NCBI RefSeq assembly: GCF_030056815.1
Contig: NZ_JASHKR010000028.1
Span: 1-46,846 of the forward strand
From: Rhodococcus sp. IEGM 1379
GTDB taxonomy: Bacteria; Actinomycetota; Actinomycetes; Mycobacteriales; Mycobacteriaceae
Length of the DNA: 46,846 nucleotides
Direction: 5' to 3'
A model generated the notes under the pieces. It was not told where the DNA came from, did no database searches, and saw nothing but the letters and a program-made list of their open reading frames with translations. This document shows positions 1 through 6,325 of the stretch, piece after piece. Made by a program: the position numbers and the translations under genes. The stretch's first letter is position 1; each line of letters begins with the position of its first letter.

Positions 1-795
1 ACAAACGGCACAACCCCAGACGCCACCCTGCAAACAACCGTCACCGTCGCAGCCGCAGCAGAGACTCCCGCCCAGATCATCACCAGAATATGCGGACACT
101 ACGTCGCCACCCCCACACCCGACAGCTTCACCGATTGTTCCGGCAAGGACTTGACTGGTGCGGACCTGACCAGCGCGAACCTGCACTACACGAACCTAAC
201 CGGCGCGAACCTGACCAACGCGAAACTGACCAACGCGACCCTGGACGAAGCGGAGCTGACGAACGCGAACCTGCACTACACGAACCTGACCGGCGCGAAC
301 CTGGGCGGCACGAATCTGACTGGCGCGAAGCTGACGAACGCGAATTTAACCAACACGAACCTGACCGGCGCGAACCTGACCAACGCGAAGCTGTACTACA
401 CGAACCTAACCGGCGCGAAGCTGACCAATGCGAACCTGAACCAAGCAGACCTGACCGGCGTGGACCTCACCGGCGCCAACCTGTCCCATTCATCTGTAAT
501 GCCGACCGACATTACTGTGGCCGCCGAATCCGCAGACGGCACTCCCGCTACCTGGACCACCCCCACCCCGCCTACCGGACTGCACTTCATCGACTGCGAT
601 CCTCCCTCCGGGACGATATTTCCCCACGGAATAAGCTATGTGACCTGCGACGTCTCCAGCATAAGAAACAGCATCTCAACGACAGGTTCAGGTACCTTCA
701 CCATCACCGTCACTGCCGCACCGATAGGCGCCGAACCGCCCACGACCGGATCCCTCGGCTCGCTGGGTAGCTCATTCTTCGGTTTCGGAAGCTGA
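1..795 (+). CDS. Pentapeptide-repeat / HYR-like surface protein (5' end outside window)
   Basis: The frame is open from base 1 and stops at TGA 793-795, so the N-terminus lies outside the window. Roughly codons 50-164 are a run of A(D/N)LxxAxL pentapeptides (ADLTSANL, TNLTGANL, TNAKL), which in this family fold into a right-handed quadrilateral beta-helix. A segment at about codons 180-245 follows, with paired cysteines (FIDCDPPSG, YVTCDVSS) and a GTFTITVTA strand typical of HYR/Ig-like modules. The tail is Gly/Ser/Phe rich. The visible N-terminal part (Thr/Val/Ala rich, TVTVAAAAE) looks like the end of another beta-rich repeat domain. This domain make-up suggests an exported or wall-associated protein of unknown function. 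The exported YVTN protein at the right end has a similar style. Confidence 0.75.
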   Translation, partial: TNGTTPDATLQTTVTVAAAAETPAQIITRICGHYVATPTPDSFTDCSGKDLTGADLTSANLHYTNLTGANLTNAKLTNATLDEAELTNANLHYTNLTGANLGGTNLTGAKLTNANLTNTNLTGANLTNAKLYYTNLTGAKLTNANLNQADLTGVDLTGANLSHSSVMPTDITVAAESADGTPATWTTPTPPTGLHFIDCDPPSGTIFPHGISYVTCDVSSIRNSISTTGSGTFTITVTAAPIGAEPPTTGSLGSLGSSFFGFGS

Positions 796-816
796 TATGA
801 GTTGAGTTAGCCCTTC

Positions 817-922
817 ACAAACACCTCCGGAGATGACAGGAAGGGAATGTCGAAGTTCCCATTCCAGAAGACCGGCACGTTACTGCGCCGTTCCTCGCTG
901 ACACTGCCCCGGAGGTGTTTGT
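817..922. repeat. 14-bp perfect inverted repeat in the 5' region of an IS110 remnant
   Basis: ACAAACACCTCCGG (817-830) is the exact reverse complement of CCGGAGGTGTTTGT (909-922). The 78 bases between contain a second small stem (GGGAA...TTCCC). The right arm runs into the start of the IS110 transposase fragment. IS110 elements carry a structured non-coding RNA next to the transposase gene, so this may be a relic of that region. Only the inverted repeat itself is seen. Confidence 0.5.
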
Positions 923-1286
923 CGTGCCTGTGCATGCCGCCCCAGTCACACCGTCCACGATCGTCGTTGCCGTCGACGTCGGCAAGACCACAGCCGCAAT
1001 CTCTGCCACCGATACCGCCAGGCACCGACTCTTCGGCCCCGTCGACATCACCATGACCCGATCCGACCTCACCGCACTCGTCATCCGACTCACCGACTGC
1101 TTTCCGCGATCAGCGCAGGTCAAGATCAGTATCGAAGCCGCCAGCCACTACCACCACCCGATGCTCGACTACCCGTCCTGGCCACCAGAATGGGAGGTCC
1201 TCGAACTGAATCCCGCCCGGGTCAGCGAACAACGCCGCATCCAAGGCCGACGTCGCATCAAGACCGACGCCATCGACCTCGAGGCG
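915..1286 (+). pseudogene. IS110-family transposase, N-terminal fragment
   Basis: The reading frame from GTG 915 gives the N-terminal RuvC-like (DEDD) domain of an IS110 transposase. It shows VAVDVGKTTAAIS, then IEAASHYHHP, then a segment ending RRIKTDAIDLEA, where family members would continue for about 250 more residues. At codon GCG 1284-1286 the similarity stops, and the same frame continues into an IS30-type sequence, giving a chimeric open frame of about 300 codons. The piece is a dead remnant cut by a later insertion or deletion. Confidence 0.7.
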
Positions 1287-1736
1287 ATCAGCCATGAGAC
1301 GATCTACCGATCGATCTACACCACTCGGTGGGATGTCATTCCACAGAAGCTGTGCAAGCGCCTACGAACACGGAGACCGATTCGAAAGAACAAGCGGCAC
1401 AGTGTTAAAGGGCAATGGAGGTCGCAGATCATCGATGCACGCCCGATCGAGGATCGACCCGCAAGTGCCGAGGATCGCAGCGTGACTGGCCACATGGAAG
1501 GAGATTTGGTGATCGGTTCGAAGAACAGCCAGGTTGCCACCTTGGTGGATCGCAAGGCTCGCTACTTGACGATCGTGCAGACACCCACCCGGCACACCAC
1601 CTCGGTAGTACCCGCACTGGTGCGGGAATATGCACGGATGGATCCGGCACTATGTCGGAGTTTGACCTGGGATCGTGGGATGGAATTAGCCGATCACAAG
1701 CTACTCAGCGCAGCAACGGGCATCGAGATGTTCTTC
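1287..1736 (+). pseudogene. IS30-family transposase, internal fragment
   Basis: The frame that carries the IS110 fragment continues with ISHETIYRSIY, a basic RRPIRKNKRH stretch, GHMEGDLVIGSKNSQVATLVDRK and LTWDRGMELADHK. These are the characteristic internal segments of IS30 transposases, including two of the three DDE acidic residues (the Asp of EGDL and the Asp of TWDRG). The N-terminal HTH and the C-terminal part with the catalytic Glu are missing. Similarity ends near 1736, and the next 75 bases before the IS6 remnant have no clear origin. It is not a functional transposase. Confidence 0.75.
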
Positions 1737-1811
1737 GCAGCGCCGCGCAGTACCTATATCGCTGCTGGCCAAGAAACTTCCCCATCCGTCTCGTCCACAC
1801 GGATCACTAAC

Positions 1812-2414
1812 GGCATTGTCACATTAACGTGAATATTCGGTGGCACAGTGTGTTCGGATGCATGGTGACACAACAGCCTTGTCGCCACTACCTGTGGCGT
1901 GCCGTCGACCAGGACGGCACGGCCTTAGGACGTGCTGGTGTAAGTCCCTCCGAAACGCCAAGGCTGCCACACGGTTTTTTTCGGAAACTGCTCAAGGGAC
2001 TGGAGTACGTGCCGCGAGTGATCGTGACAGACACACTCGGCAGCTACCAGGTCGCGCACCGTGAGCTGATGCCCTCGGTGGAGCATCGCCGTTCGCGGTA
2101 TGTGAACGACCGCGCCGAAAACAGTCATCAGCCGACCCGGCAGCGGGAGCGGGTGATGCGGCGGTTCACATCGCCTGGCCACGCGCAGCGGTTCCTGTCC
2201 GCGTTCGGGGTGATCGGATCGCACTTGCCGTCCGAGACTGTATCTGCTGTCGGCCGGTGAGTACCGGCGGGTGATGGCCGATCAGTTCGCCGTCTGGTGT
2301 GAGGCTACCGGTAGCGCCGTCGCCGCCTGAAAAGGTAACGGCGACAAGGCTGTTGTGTCACCATGCATCCGAACACACTGTGCCACCGAATATTCACGTT
2401 AATGTGACAATGCC
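1812..2414. mobile_element. IS6-family remnant bounded by 75-bp perfect inverted repeats
   Basis: Positions 1812-1886 and 2340-2414 are exact reverse complements over 75 bases. The outermost bases read GGCATTGTCACATTAACGTG, a variant of the GGCACTGTCACG end of the other IS6-type copies here. The 453 bases between hold a decayed transposase gene that lacks its N-terminal third. The adjacent octamers (TCACTAAC left, TCGTTCAT right) do not match, so there is no target duplication. Such long repeats exceed normal IS6 ends and suggest that a left-end segment was copied in inverted orientation onto the right side. Confidence 0.75.
1887..2330 (+). pseudogene. IS6-family transposase remnant
   Basis: Starting with HYLWRAVDQ, the sequence aligns with the DDE core of the complete copy at 10695-11393. 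It keeps KLLKGLEYVPRVIVTDTLGSYQ (second Asp) and DRAENSHQPTRQRER (catalytic Glu). The stretch that should read NVLDVLVQSRRNGNAAKRFF is scrambled by compensating frameshifts at about 1920-1975. A further shift near 2225 destroys the C-terminus, whose frame can be followed to TGA 2328-2330. The N-terminal HTH and first catalytic Asp are absent, so the gene is inactive. Confidence 0.8.
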
Positions 2415-2721
2415 TCGTTCATACTCTCCACCCCACGCGCATGCGCCGAAAGCTCCGCCCGGGCCGACCGCATCGTGTGCCCCGGCCACGCGAACCGGGC
2501 TCCGACACCTCGAAATCCCCATCCGAGTTCGATACCGCGGCCCCGTTGGGCGTTGTCGGACTCCTCCCGATCCGCCCGTATGCGGAGCAAAGACTCTGAT
2601 TTCGGGGTATTTCGCATCAGCACATTATCCCAGAACGGCCGCCGCGGCCTGCAGCCTACGAGCAGTACCACCGACGACCAACCGTTTCCCAGCTCACCGA
2701 TACCCCCGTCTCTCACTGGAA
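2415..2721. other. Intergenic stretch, no convincing gene
   Basis: Open frames on both strands are short, lack ribosome-binding sites and show no recognisable domain. The stretch lies between the IS6 remnant and the first copy of the duplicated leader, and probably holds decayed sequence plus the upstream part of that promoter. Confidence 0.4.
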
Positions 2722-2749
2722 AATATCTACATCGATCGGGGTAGATATT
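2722..2749. promoter_or_regulatory. Operator-like inverted repeat, copy 1 of duplicated leader
   Basis: AATATCTAC and GTAGATATT are perfect 9-bp arms separated by 10 bases. The same motif, with one change in the right arm, sits at the equivalent position of the second leader copy (3487-3514). Both lie about 65-90 bases upstream of the conserved GGTGCGGGAGAG block, so the motif is a good candidate for a regulator site controlling the leader promoter. Confidence 0.6.
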
Positions 2750-2812
2750 GCCACGTAGTTGTTGTATCTTTTCTCTCGTACTGAAAAGAACGAATCAAGA
2801 GGTGCGGGAGAG

Positions 2813-2869
2813 ATGAACTACCCGCAAGCAGTACCGCAGGGCAGGGTCGCGCCGAGACCGAAAAGTTGA
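2813..2869 (+). CDS. Leader mini-ORF, copy 1 (18 codons)
   Basis: An ATG directly follows the purine-rich GTGCGGGAGAG block and opens an 18-codon frame beginning MNYPQAVPQ and ending PRPKS. The second leader copy has an ATG at the same place with the same first nine residues. The bases around the ATG also form a GCGGG...CCCGC stem, so the conservation may reflect RNA structure rather than a peptide. Four of the central codons differ by amino-acid-changing substitutions, which argues against strong selection on the peptide. Confidence 0.3.
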   Translation: MNYPQAVPQGRVAPRPKS

Positions 2870-2974
2870 TGTTGTGAGTGTGTGATCTCGGCAGCCCCTT
2901 TCAGAGCGGCTCCCGGACGTCACCACAAGTCCGGAAGCTCGAAAGAGTGCAGTTGTGTAAGGAAGTTCAACCCA

Positions 2975-3006
2975 GACCCCCGGCGGCCTCCACGGCGCCG
3001 GGGGTC
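2975..3006 (+). terminator. GC-rich hairpin in leader copy 1 (degraded attenuator)
   Basis: GACCCCCGGCG (2975-2985) pairs with CGCCGGGGGTC (2996-3006). It matches the strong terminator hairpin of leader copy 2, but no T-run follows, so it has probably lost termination activity. Confidence 0.45.
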
Positions 3007-3060
3007 CCGTCCGTTGACCGGCAGAAGACACCCCATTCGGGCAGAAACCCCGCCAACGCA

Positions 3061-3303
3061 ATGAACGCACTGTCCGGAAAATTCGACGACGAAGACTACC
3101 CGGCATACAGCATGGGTCAGCCCACCGAATATCCCCGGCGTGCGGCAAGGATTCTCGGTGTCGGGCAAGCGGTCCTGCGCAGCCTCGACGCCGCGAAGCT
3201 CTCATCCGCAGCGATCCGGCAGCGGGTACCGGCACCCCCCTTCGCTGAATTCTCCCACTCGGGCGTTCCCTCTGGCCGCCGCAGCACCGCATTCGAAAGG
3301 TGA
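3061..3303 (+). pseudogene. MerR-like regulator, decayed duplicate
   Basis: The ATG at 3061 starts a protein whose first 20 residues (MNALSGKFDDEDYPAYSMGQ) are nearly identical to the translated region of the second copy. An 18-bp insertion follows inside the helix-turn-helix (after MGQ). The segment LRSLDAAKL is then recognisable, and a frame change right after it removes the GGHRRYSRYQ part of the MerR DNA-binding domain. The frame ends at TGA 3301-3303. It is a dead paralogue made by tandem duplication of leader plus gene, and the second copy at 3917-4207 is the intact one. Confidence 0.7.
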
Positions 3304-3486
3304 ATCGAACTCTTGCGTGTGGCGCCTGAAGTTCCCTAAGGCCGGGGTAGCCACAGTAGTGATCGATGCAGTGTTCGTCCCCGGATCGTGTCAGATCACA
3401 GCCCCACGTCACAGCCCCACGAAAACTGTCACGGACTACGGTCGACACGTTTCCACTGGGCAGATACACCTCCGCCCTCACTGCAT

Positions 3487-3514
3487 AATATCTACAGCCG
3501 CCGGGGTAGACATT
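3487..3514. promoter_or_regulatory. Operator-like inverted repeat, copy 2 of duplicated leader
   Basis: AATATCTAC, ten bases, then GTAGACATT: the same motif as at 2722-2749 with one mismatch. It is followed 15-20 bases later by TTGTACCTTTTG (TTGTATCTTTTC in copy 1), a possible promoter element. Position and spacing match copy 1 although the surrounding bases have diverged, which suggests selection on the motif. Confidence 0.6.
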
Positions 3515-3575
3515 CTCGGATCAGTGTTGTACCTTTTGTTTCGTAACAAGGAACAAGTCACAGGGTGCGGGAGAG

Positions 3576-3644
3576 ATGAACTACCCGCAAGCAGTACCGC
3601 AGGACGGGGCCGTACCGAGACCGAAAAGTGTGTTGTTCAGTTAG
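3576..3644 (+). CDS. Leader mini-ORF, copy 2 (22 codons)
   Basis: The ATG lies just after GGTGCGGGAGAG, and the 22-codon frame again begins MNYPQAVPQ, then runs past the copy-1 stop to TAG 3642-3644. As in copy 1, the start region can fold into a GCGGG/CCCGC stem. It may be a real upstream ORF used in translational attenuation, or part of a structured RNA. Confidence 0.3.
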   Translation: MNYPQAVPQDGAVPRPKSVLFS

Positions 3645-3740
3645 GCAATCGGCTCGGAAGACCCTATTTGGAGACTCCTGGACGTCACCACGAGTCCGGA
3701 AGCCCGCAAGAATGCAGTTGTGTAAGTGAGTTCAACATCC

Positions 3741-3797
3741 GGCCCCCGGCGCAGCCCACCCCCCGTTGCGCCGGGGGCCTGCTCTTTTTCGTTTTTC
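3741..3797 (+). terminator. Intrinsic terminator / attenuator upstream of the merR-like gene
   Basis: GGCCCCCGGCGCA (3741-3753) and TGCGCCGGGGGCC (3767-3779) form a perfect 13-bp stem with a 13-base loop. A T-rich tail (CTCTTTTTCGTTTTT) follows to about 3797. The hairpin lies after the leader and about 120 bases before the downstream gene, so read-through would be required to express it. This is the classic layout of an attenuator. Confidence 0.7.
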
Positions 3798-3916
3798 ACG
3801 CCTCGGGGGCCAGTCCGGTAACCGAAAGAGGACGCCCCATTCAGGCAGAAACGCCCGACAGCGCGATCAATGCCCTGTCCGGAAAATTTGACGACGAAGA
3901 CTACCCGGCATACAGC

Positions 3917-4207
3917 ATGGGCCAGGCCGCCGACATCCTCGGTGTCCGGCAAGCGTTCCTGCGCAGTCTCGACGCCGCGAAACTTCTCACCCCGCAACGC
4001 TCCGGCGGCGGGCATCGCCGCTACTCCCGCTACCAACTCCGTCTCGCTGCCCGCGCGCACGAGCTCGTCGCGGACGGTACGGCTCTGGAGTCGGCGTGCC
4101 GGATCATCATCCTCGAAGATCAACTCGCCGAAGCCCGACGCATCAACACCGAACTCCAGCAACGACATCCGCAGTCGGAGAACAAGCCCGGATCCGCACC
4201 CGAATAA
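3917..4207 (+). CDS. MerR-family-like transcriptional regulator (hspR-like position)
   Basis: The protein (96 aa from ATG 3917) begins MGQAADILGVRQAFLRSL and contains GGHRRYSRYQL, the winged HTH signature of MerR/HspR-type regulators. A C-terminal helix follows (ACRIIILEDQLAEARRI) that could form a short coiled coil. The frame is open upstream, and the equivalent of the ATG used in copy 1 is here ATC (3866-3868). Translation therefore probably starts at ATG 3917 unless the rare ATC is used. The gene lies between the leader terminator and the Hsp20 gene, with 166 bp to the latter. By analogy with HspR it may control heat-shock genes, but this is inferred from position. Confidence 0.75.
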   Translation: MGQAADILGVRQAFLRSLDAAKLLTPQRSGGGHRRYSRYQLRLAARAHELVADGTALESACRIIILEDQLAEARRINTELQQRHPQSENKPGSAPE

Positions 4208-4246
4208 CCCGACACACAGCACTGCATCCGTCCGCCGTCCCTCGGA

Positions 4247-4287
4247 AAAAATTCTGGCACTCGGGGTTGCCGAGTGCCAGAATTTTT
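4247..4287. promoter_or_regulatory. CIRCE-like HrcA operator within an 18-bp inverted repeat
   Basis: The 18-bp arms 4247-4264 and 4270-4287 are perfect reverse complements around a 5-base loop. Inside them, GGCACTC (4256-4262), nine bases, then GAGTGCC (4272-4278) matches the CIRCE layout (GCACTC-N9-GAGTGC) recognised by HrcA. It sits about 90 bp before the hsp20 start. Because the arms end in A and T runs, it could also terminate the preceding merR-like gene, and both roles are compatible. Confidence 0.65.
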
Positions 4288-4373
4288 GTTTAACATGTTC
4301 TCGCACAGTATGTTCGGTCGCCCGCCGCGGTGGCGGGGACCTTTCTTTTTCACGACATGGGAGGTGTGTTGCT

Positions 4374-4835
4374 GTGCTTCGTTTCGACCCTTTCTCCGAC
4401 ATCGACTCCATCACCAAATCGTTGCTCGCCGCAGGTTCCGGCAGCAGCCGCAGTCCACGATTCATGCCGATGGACCTCTACAAAGTCGACGACCACTACG
4501 TTCTGCACGCTGATCTTCCCGGAGTCGACCCCGGATCCGTCGACGTGCACCTCGACGGATCCACGTTGACGTTGACCGCGCACCGCAGCGCCCCCTCCGA
4601 GGACGGTGTGCACTGGCTGGCAGGCGAACGATTCGCCGGCACCTACCGGCGACAACTCTCCATCAGCGACGACATCGACTCAGAACGTATCGCCGCCTCC
4701 TACGACAACGGTGTCCTGACGGTCAGCTTGCCGATCGCCGAAAAAGCGAAACCCCGCCGCATCGACATCTCCTCCGAGCCACCCTCCCCCGCCGGCACCG
4801 ATCAGGCCACGCAGCCGGCATCGATCGAAGCCTGA
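4374..4835 (+). CDS. Hsp20 / alpha-crystallin small heat-shock protein
   Basis: This 153-residue protein is an ATP-independent cytoplasmic holdase. An N-terminal arm (FDPFSDIDSITKSLL) is followed by the alpha-crystallin domain at about residues 33-125. That domain contains YVLHADLPGVDPGSVDV and the signature GVLTVSLP at 113-120. A flexible Ser/Pro-rich tail follows. Length and domain order are normal for actinobacterial Hsp18-type proteins. GTG 4374 is chosen because GGGAGG lies 9-14 bases upstream and the protein starts LRFDPF, as in relatives. The CIRCE-like operator upstream implies heat induction by loss of HrcA repression, and the merR-like gene upstream may add control. Confidence 0.92.
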   Translation: MLRFDPFSDIDSITKSLLAAGSGSSRSPRFMPMDLYKVDDHYVLHADLPGVDPGSVDVHLDGSTLTLTAHRSAPSEDGVHWLAGERFAGTYRRQLSISDDIDSERIAASYDNGVLTVSLPIAEKAKPRRIDISSEPPSPAGTDQATQPASIEA

Positions 4836-4859
4836 CAATCCCCTGCTCGTACGCATCAC

Positions 4860-4903
4860 GGTGATGCCCGAGAACCTCTGTACAACGGTTCTCGGGTATC
4901 ACC
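4860..4903 (+). terminator. Terminator hairpin after hsp20
   Basis: GGTGAT-CCCGAGAACC pairs with GGTTCTCGGG-ATCACC around a 10-base loop, starting 25 bases after the hsp20 stop. There is no strong T-run, which is common for actinobacterial terminators. Confidence 0.6.
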
Positions 4904-4961
4904 GCGTCTACCATCTTCTCCTCATCGCCGGGAGTAGTCAGCTTCAGCGCGCACAACAGAT

Positions 4962-5089
4962 GGCACTGTCACGTTAAGCAATCAAGCGCTGATTGTGGTC
5001 GATCCGTGCTCGGAAACCTCCTGCTCGTGTGTGACTCATGAGGCTGGTGGGATTTTAGGAGGCGCCGAATCGATTAACGTGACAGTGCC
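4962..5089. mobile_element. MITE-like element, copy A (128 bp)
   Basis: The element begins GGCACTGTCACGTTA and ends in TAACGTGACAGTGCC, so its ends are inverted repeats of the same type as the IS6 copies in this window. The 95-bp interior has no gene and is unlike the IS6 transposase region. A second copy at 17829-17957 is nearly identical along the whole length. Copy A abuts a truncated IS6 transposase: its right end is joined directly to codon GCATTACCTG of that gene. This is what an IS6-type adjacent deletion starting from the element would leave. Confidence 0.75.
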
Positions 5090-5529
5090 GCATTACCTGT
5101 GGCGGGCGGTCGATCAGCACGGCAACGTGCTCGACGTACTGGTCCAGTCACGCCGAAACGGCAAGGCAGCCAAGAAGTTCTTCCGACGGCTACTTGAGGG
5201 TTTGGGGTATGTGCCGCGGGTGATCGTCACCGACAAGCTGGCGAGCTACCAGGTCGCCCACCGCGAGATGCTGGCCTCGGTCGAGCATCGCCAATCCAAG
5301 TACTTTCAGCAATCGAGCCGAGAACTCGCATCAACCCACCAGGCAGCGCGAACGGGCTATGAAACGGTTCACATCGCCTGGGCATGCGCAGCGGTTCCTG
5401 TCCGCGTTCAGTTCGAACTCACCGCACTTCCGGCCCAATCGGCACAAGCTCTCGGCGCCCCAATGGCGTACCGAGATGGCCGACCGCTTCGCGGTCTGGC
5501 AGGAAGTCACCGCGACTGCCGCCGCCTGA
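5090..5529 (+). pseudogene. IS6-family transposase, truncated and frameshifted
   Basis: The sequence starts at HYLWRAVDQHGNVLDVLVQS and keeps VPRVIVTDKLASYQ with the second catalytic Asp. At AAG TAC TTT CAG CAA (around 5299) it shifts +1. Read with that shift it continues FSNRAENSHQPTRQRER (catalytic Glu) to a normal C-terminus and TGA 5527-5529. The same shift occurs at the same codon in the copies at 7845-8521 and 41956-42793. With no HTH and no first Asp this copy is dead. Confidence 0.85.
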
Positions 5530-5613
5530 AAGTGAACGGCCCGGCGGTGTCCCGTAGTAGGATTCCACAAACTAGATGTGCCACTACACTTTTCGATTAA
5601 CGTGACAGTGCCG

Positions 5614-6252
5614 TCACGCAGTGCGCAGCAGGGAGACGGTCAACGCGATCAGTTCGTCCTCGTAGGTGTCGAGGTCCCGCCAGACGCCGCCGACGAAGTC
5701 ACGCTCCCACGCAGCCAGAGCGGATACAACGAATCTTGCTGCAAGTGCAACTCTCGCCGGCCGGTTCGAAGGAGCCAAGTGAGTCAGCTCAGCTGCAATC
5801 AAGTCATACAACTGCTGTAGCTGTTCAAGTCCCGGGATAGGTGGGTAGCTTGGATCATCCGGTATCAGTGTTTCCGGAGAACCGACGAAATCCATGCGGA
5901 TACCCGCCAACCATTGTTCGTTGAAACGTGCCCAGTACGACGGGTCACCGGCAGCGACCTCCGCAACGAACGGGTGGATATACGCCCTCGTCAATGCTTC
6001 GAGGCGGGCGCCTCCTACGTCGGCTGCTCCAACGAGTTTCGCCTGGAGTTCCATTCCCGTCGACCGTTCAGCCCACACCGCGGCCAGAAGGCCGTTCCAT
6101 GATCCGAAGTAGTACGCAATTGCGCCGTGGTTGCGCTGACCGGCAGCTCTCATGACCTCTCGCGCCGAAACACCGTGCAAACCGCGTTCCGCTACAAGAC
6201 GTTCCGCGGCATCAATCAACGCTCGATGACCATTTGACGGTTTCATGCCCAT
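5614..6252 (-). CDS. TetR-family transcriptional regulator
   Basis: The 212-aa protein has an N-terminal HTH at about residues 10-55 (LIDAAERLVAERGLHGVSAREVMRAAGQ) with the conserved YYFGS turn. A C-terminal all-helical ligand domain follows. It is divergent from the secreted lipase gene, and the 73-bp gap holds two overlapping palindromes (6283-6312), so it most likely represses itself and the lipase. ATG 6252 or the in-frame ATG at 6246 are both possible starts. The 3' end lies against an IS6 right end without losing the stop codon. Confidence 0.88.
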   Translation of the reverse strand: MGMKPSNGHRALIDAAERLVAERGLHGVSAREVMRAAGQRNHGAIAYYFGSWNGLLAAVWAERSTGMELQAKLVGAADVGGARLEALTRAYIHPFVAEVAAGDPSYWARFNEQWLAGIRMDFVGSPETLIPDDPSYPPIPGLEQLQQLYDLIAAELTHLAPSNRPARVALAARFVVSALAAWERDFVGGVWRDLDTYEDELIALTVSLLRTA

Positions 6253-6282
6253 CAGCCTACGAAACCCGCTATCGTCTCCAAC

Positions 6283-6312
6283 TAAGTCAACTGACCTAGG
6301 GCAACTGACCTA
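6283..6312. promoter_or_regulatory. Double TetR operator between tetR and lipase
   Basis: TAAGTCAACTGACCTA (6283-6298) and TAGGGCAACTGACCTA (6297-6312) are two near-palindromic 16-mers of the form TARGTCA-N2-TGACYTA that share a TA. They lie in the divergent gap, the second ending just before the lipase ribosome-binding site (AAAGGAGA, 6312-6319), where a bound repressor would block both promoters. Confidence 0.7.
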
Positions 6313-6325
6313 AAGGAGATTTTGT

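Larger units (their letters stand above)
4962..5612. mobile_element. IS6-family remnant with MITE-like left part
   Basis: The composite runs from the outer left end of the 128-bp element (4962) to the IS6 right end (GTGACAGTGCC ending 5612). The left half of a normal copy, coding for the HTH and first Asp, is absent and replaced by the MITE-like element. The right end lies one base before the stop codon of the tetR gene on the other strand. Confidence 0.7.

Noticed and set aside
90..770. Arg/Pro-rich open frame overlapping the pentapeptide gene
   Set aside because: It is the alternative frame of a highly repetitive gene (EPDQRE periodicity mirrors the pentapeptide units).
1737..1811. Reading RLVHTDH suggestive of an IS3 transposase (HSDxGxQY region)
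   Set aside because: Only seven residues agree, with no neighbouring IS3 motifs.
3140..4207. A 355-codon continuous open frame across the second leader and the MerR-like gene
   Set aside because: The frame crosses a promoter/operator, a strong intrinsic terminator and sequence homologous to non-coding leader copy 1. Only the last 97 codons look like protein.
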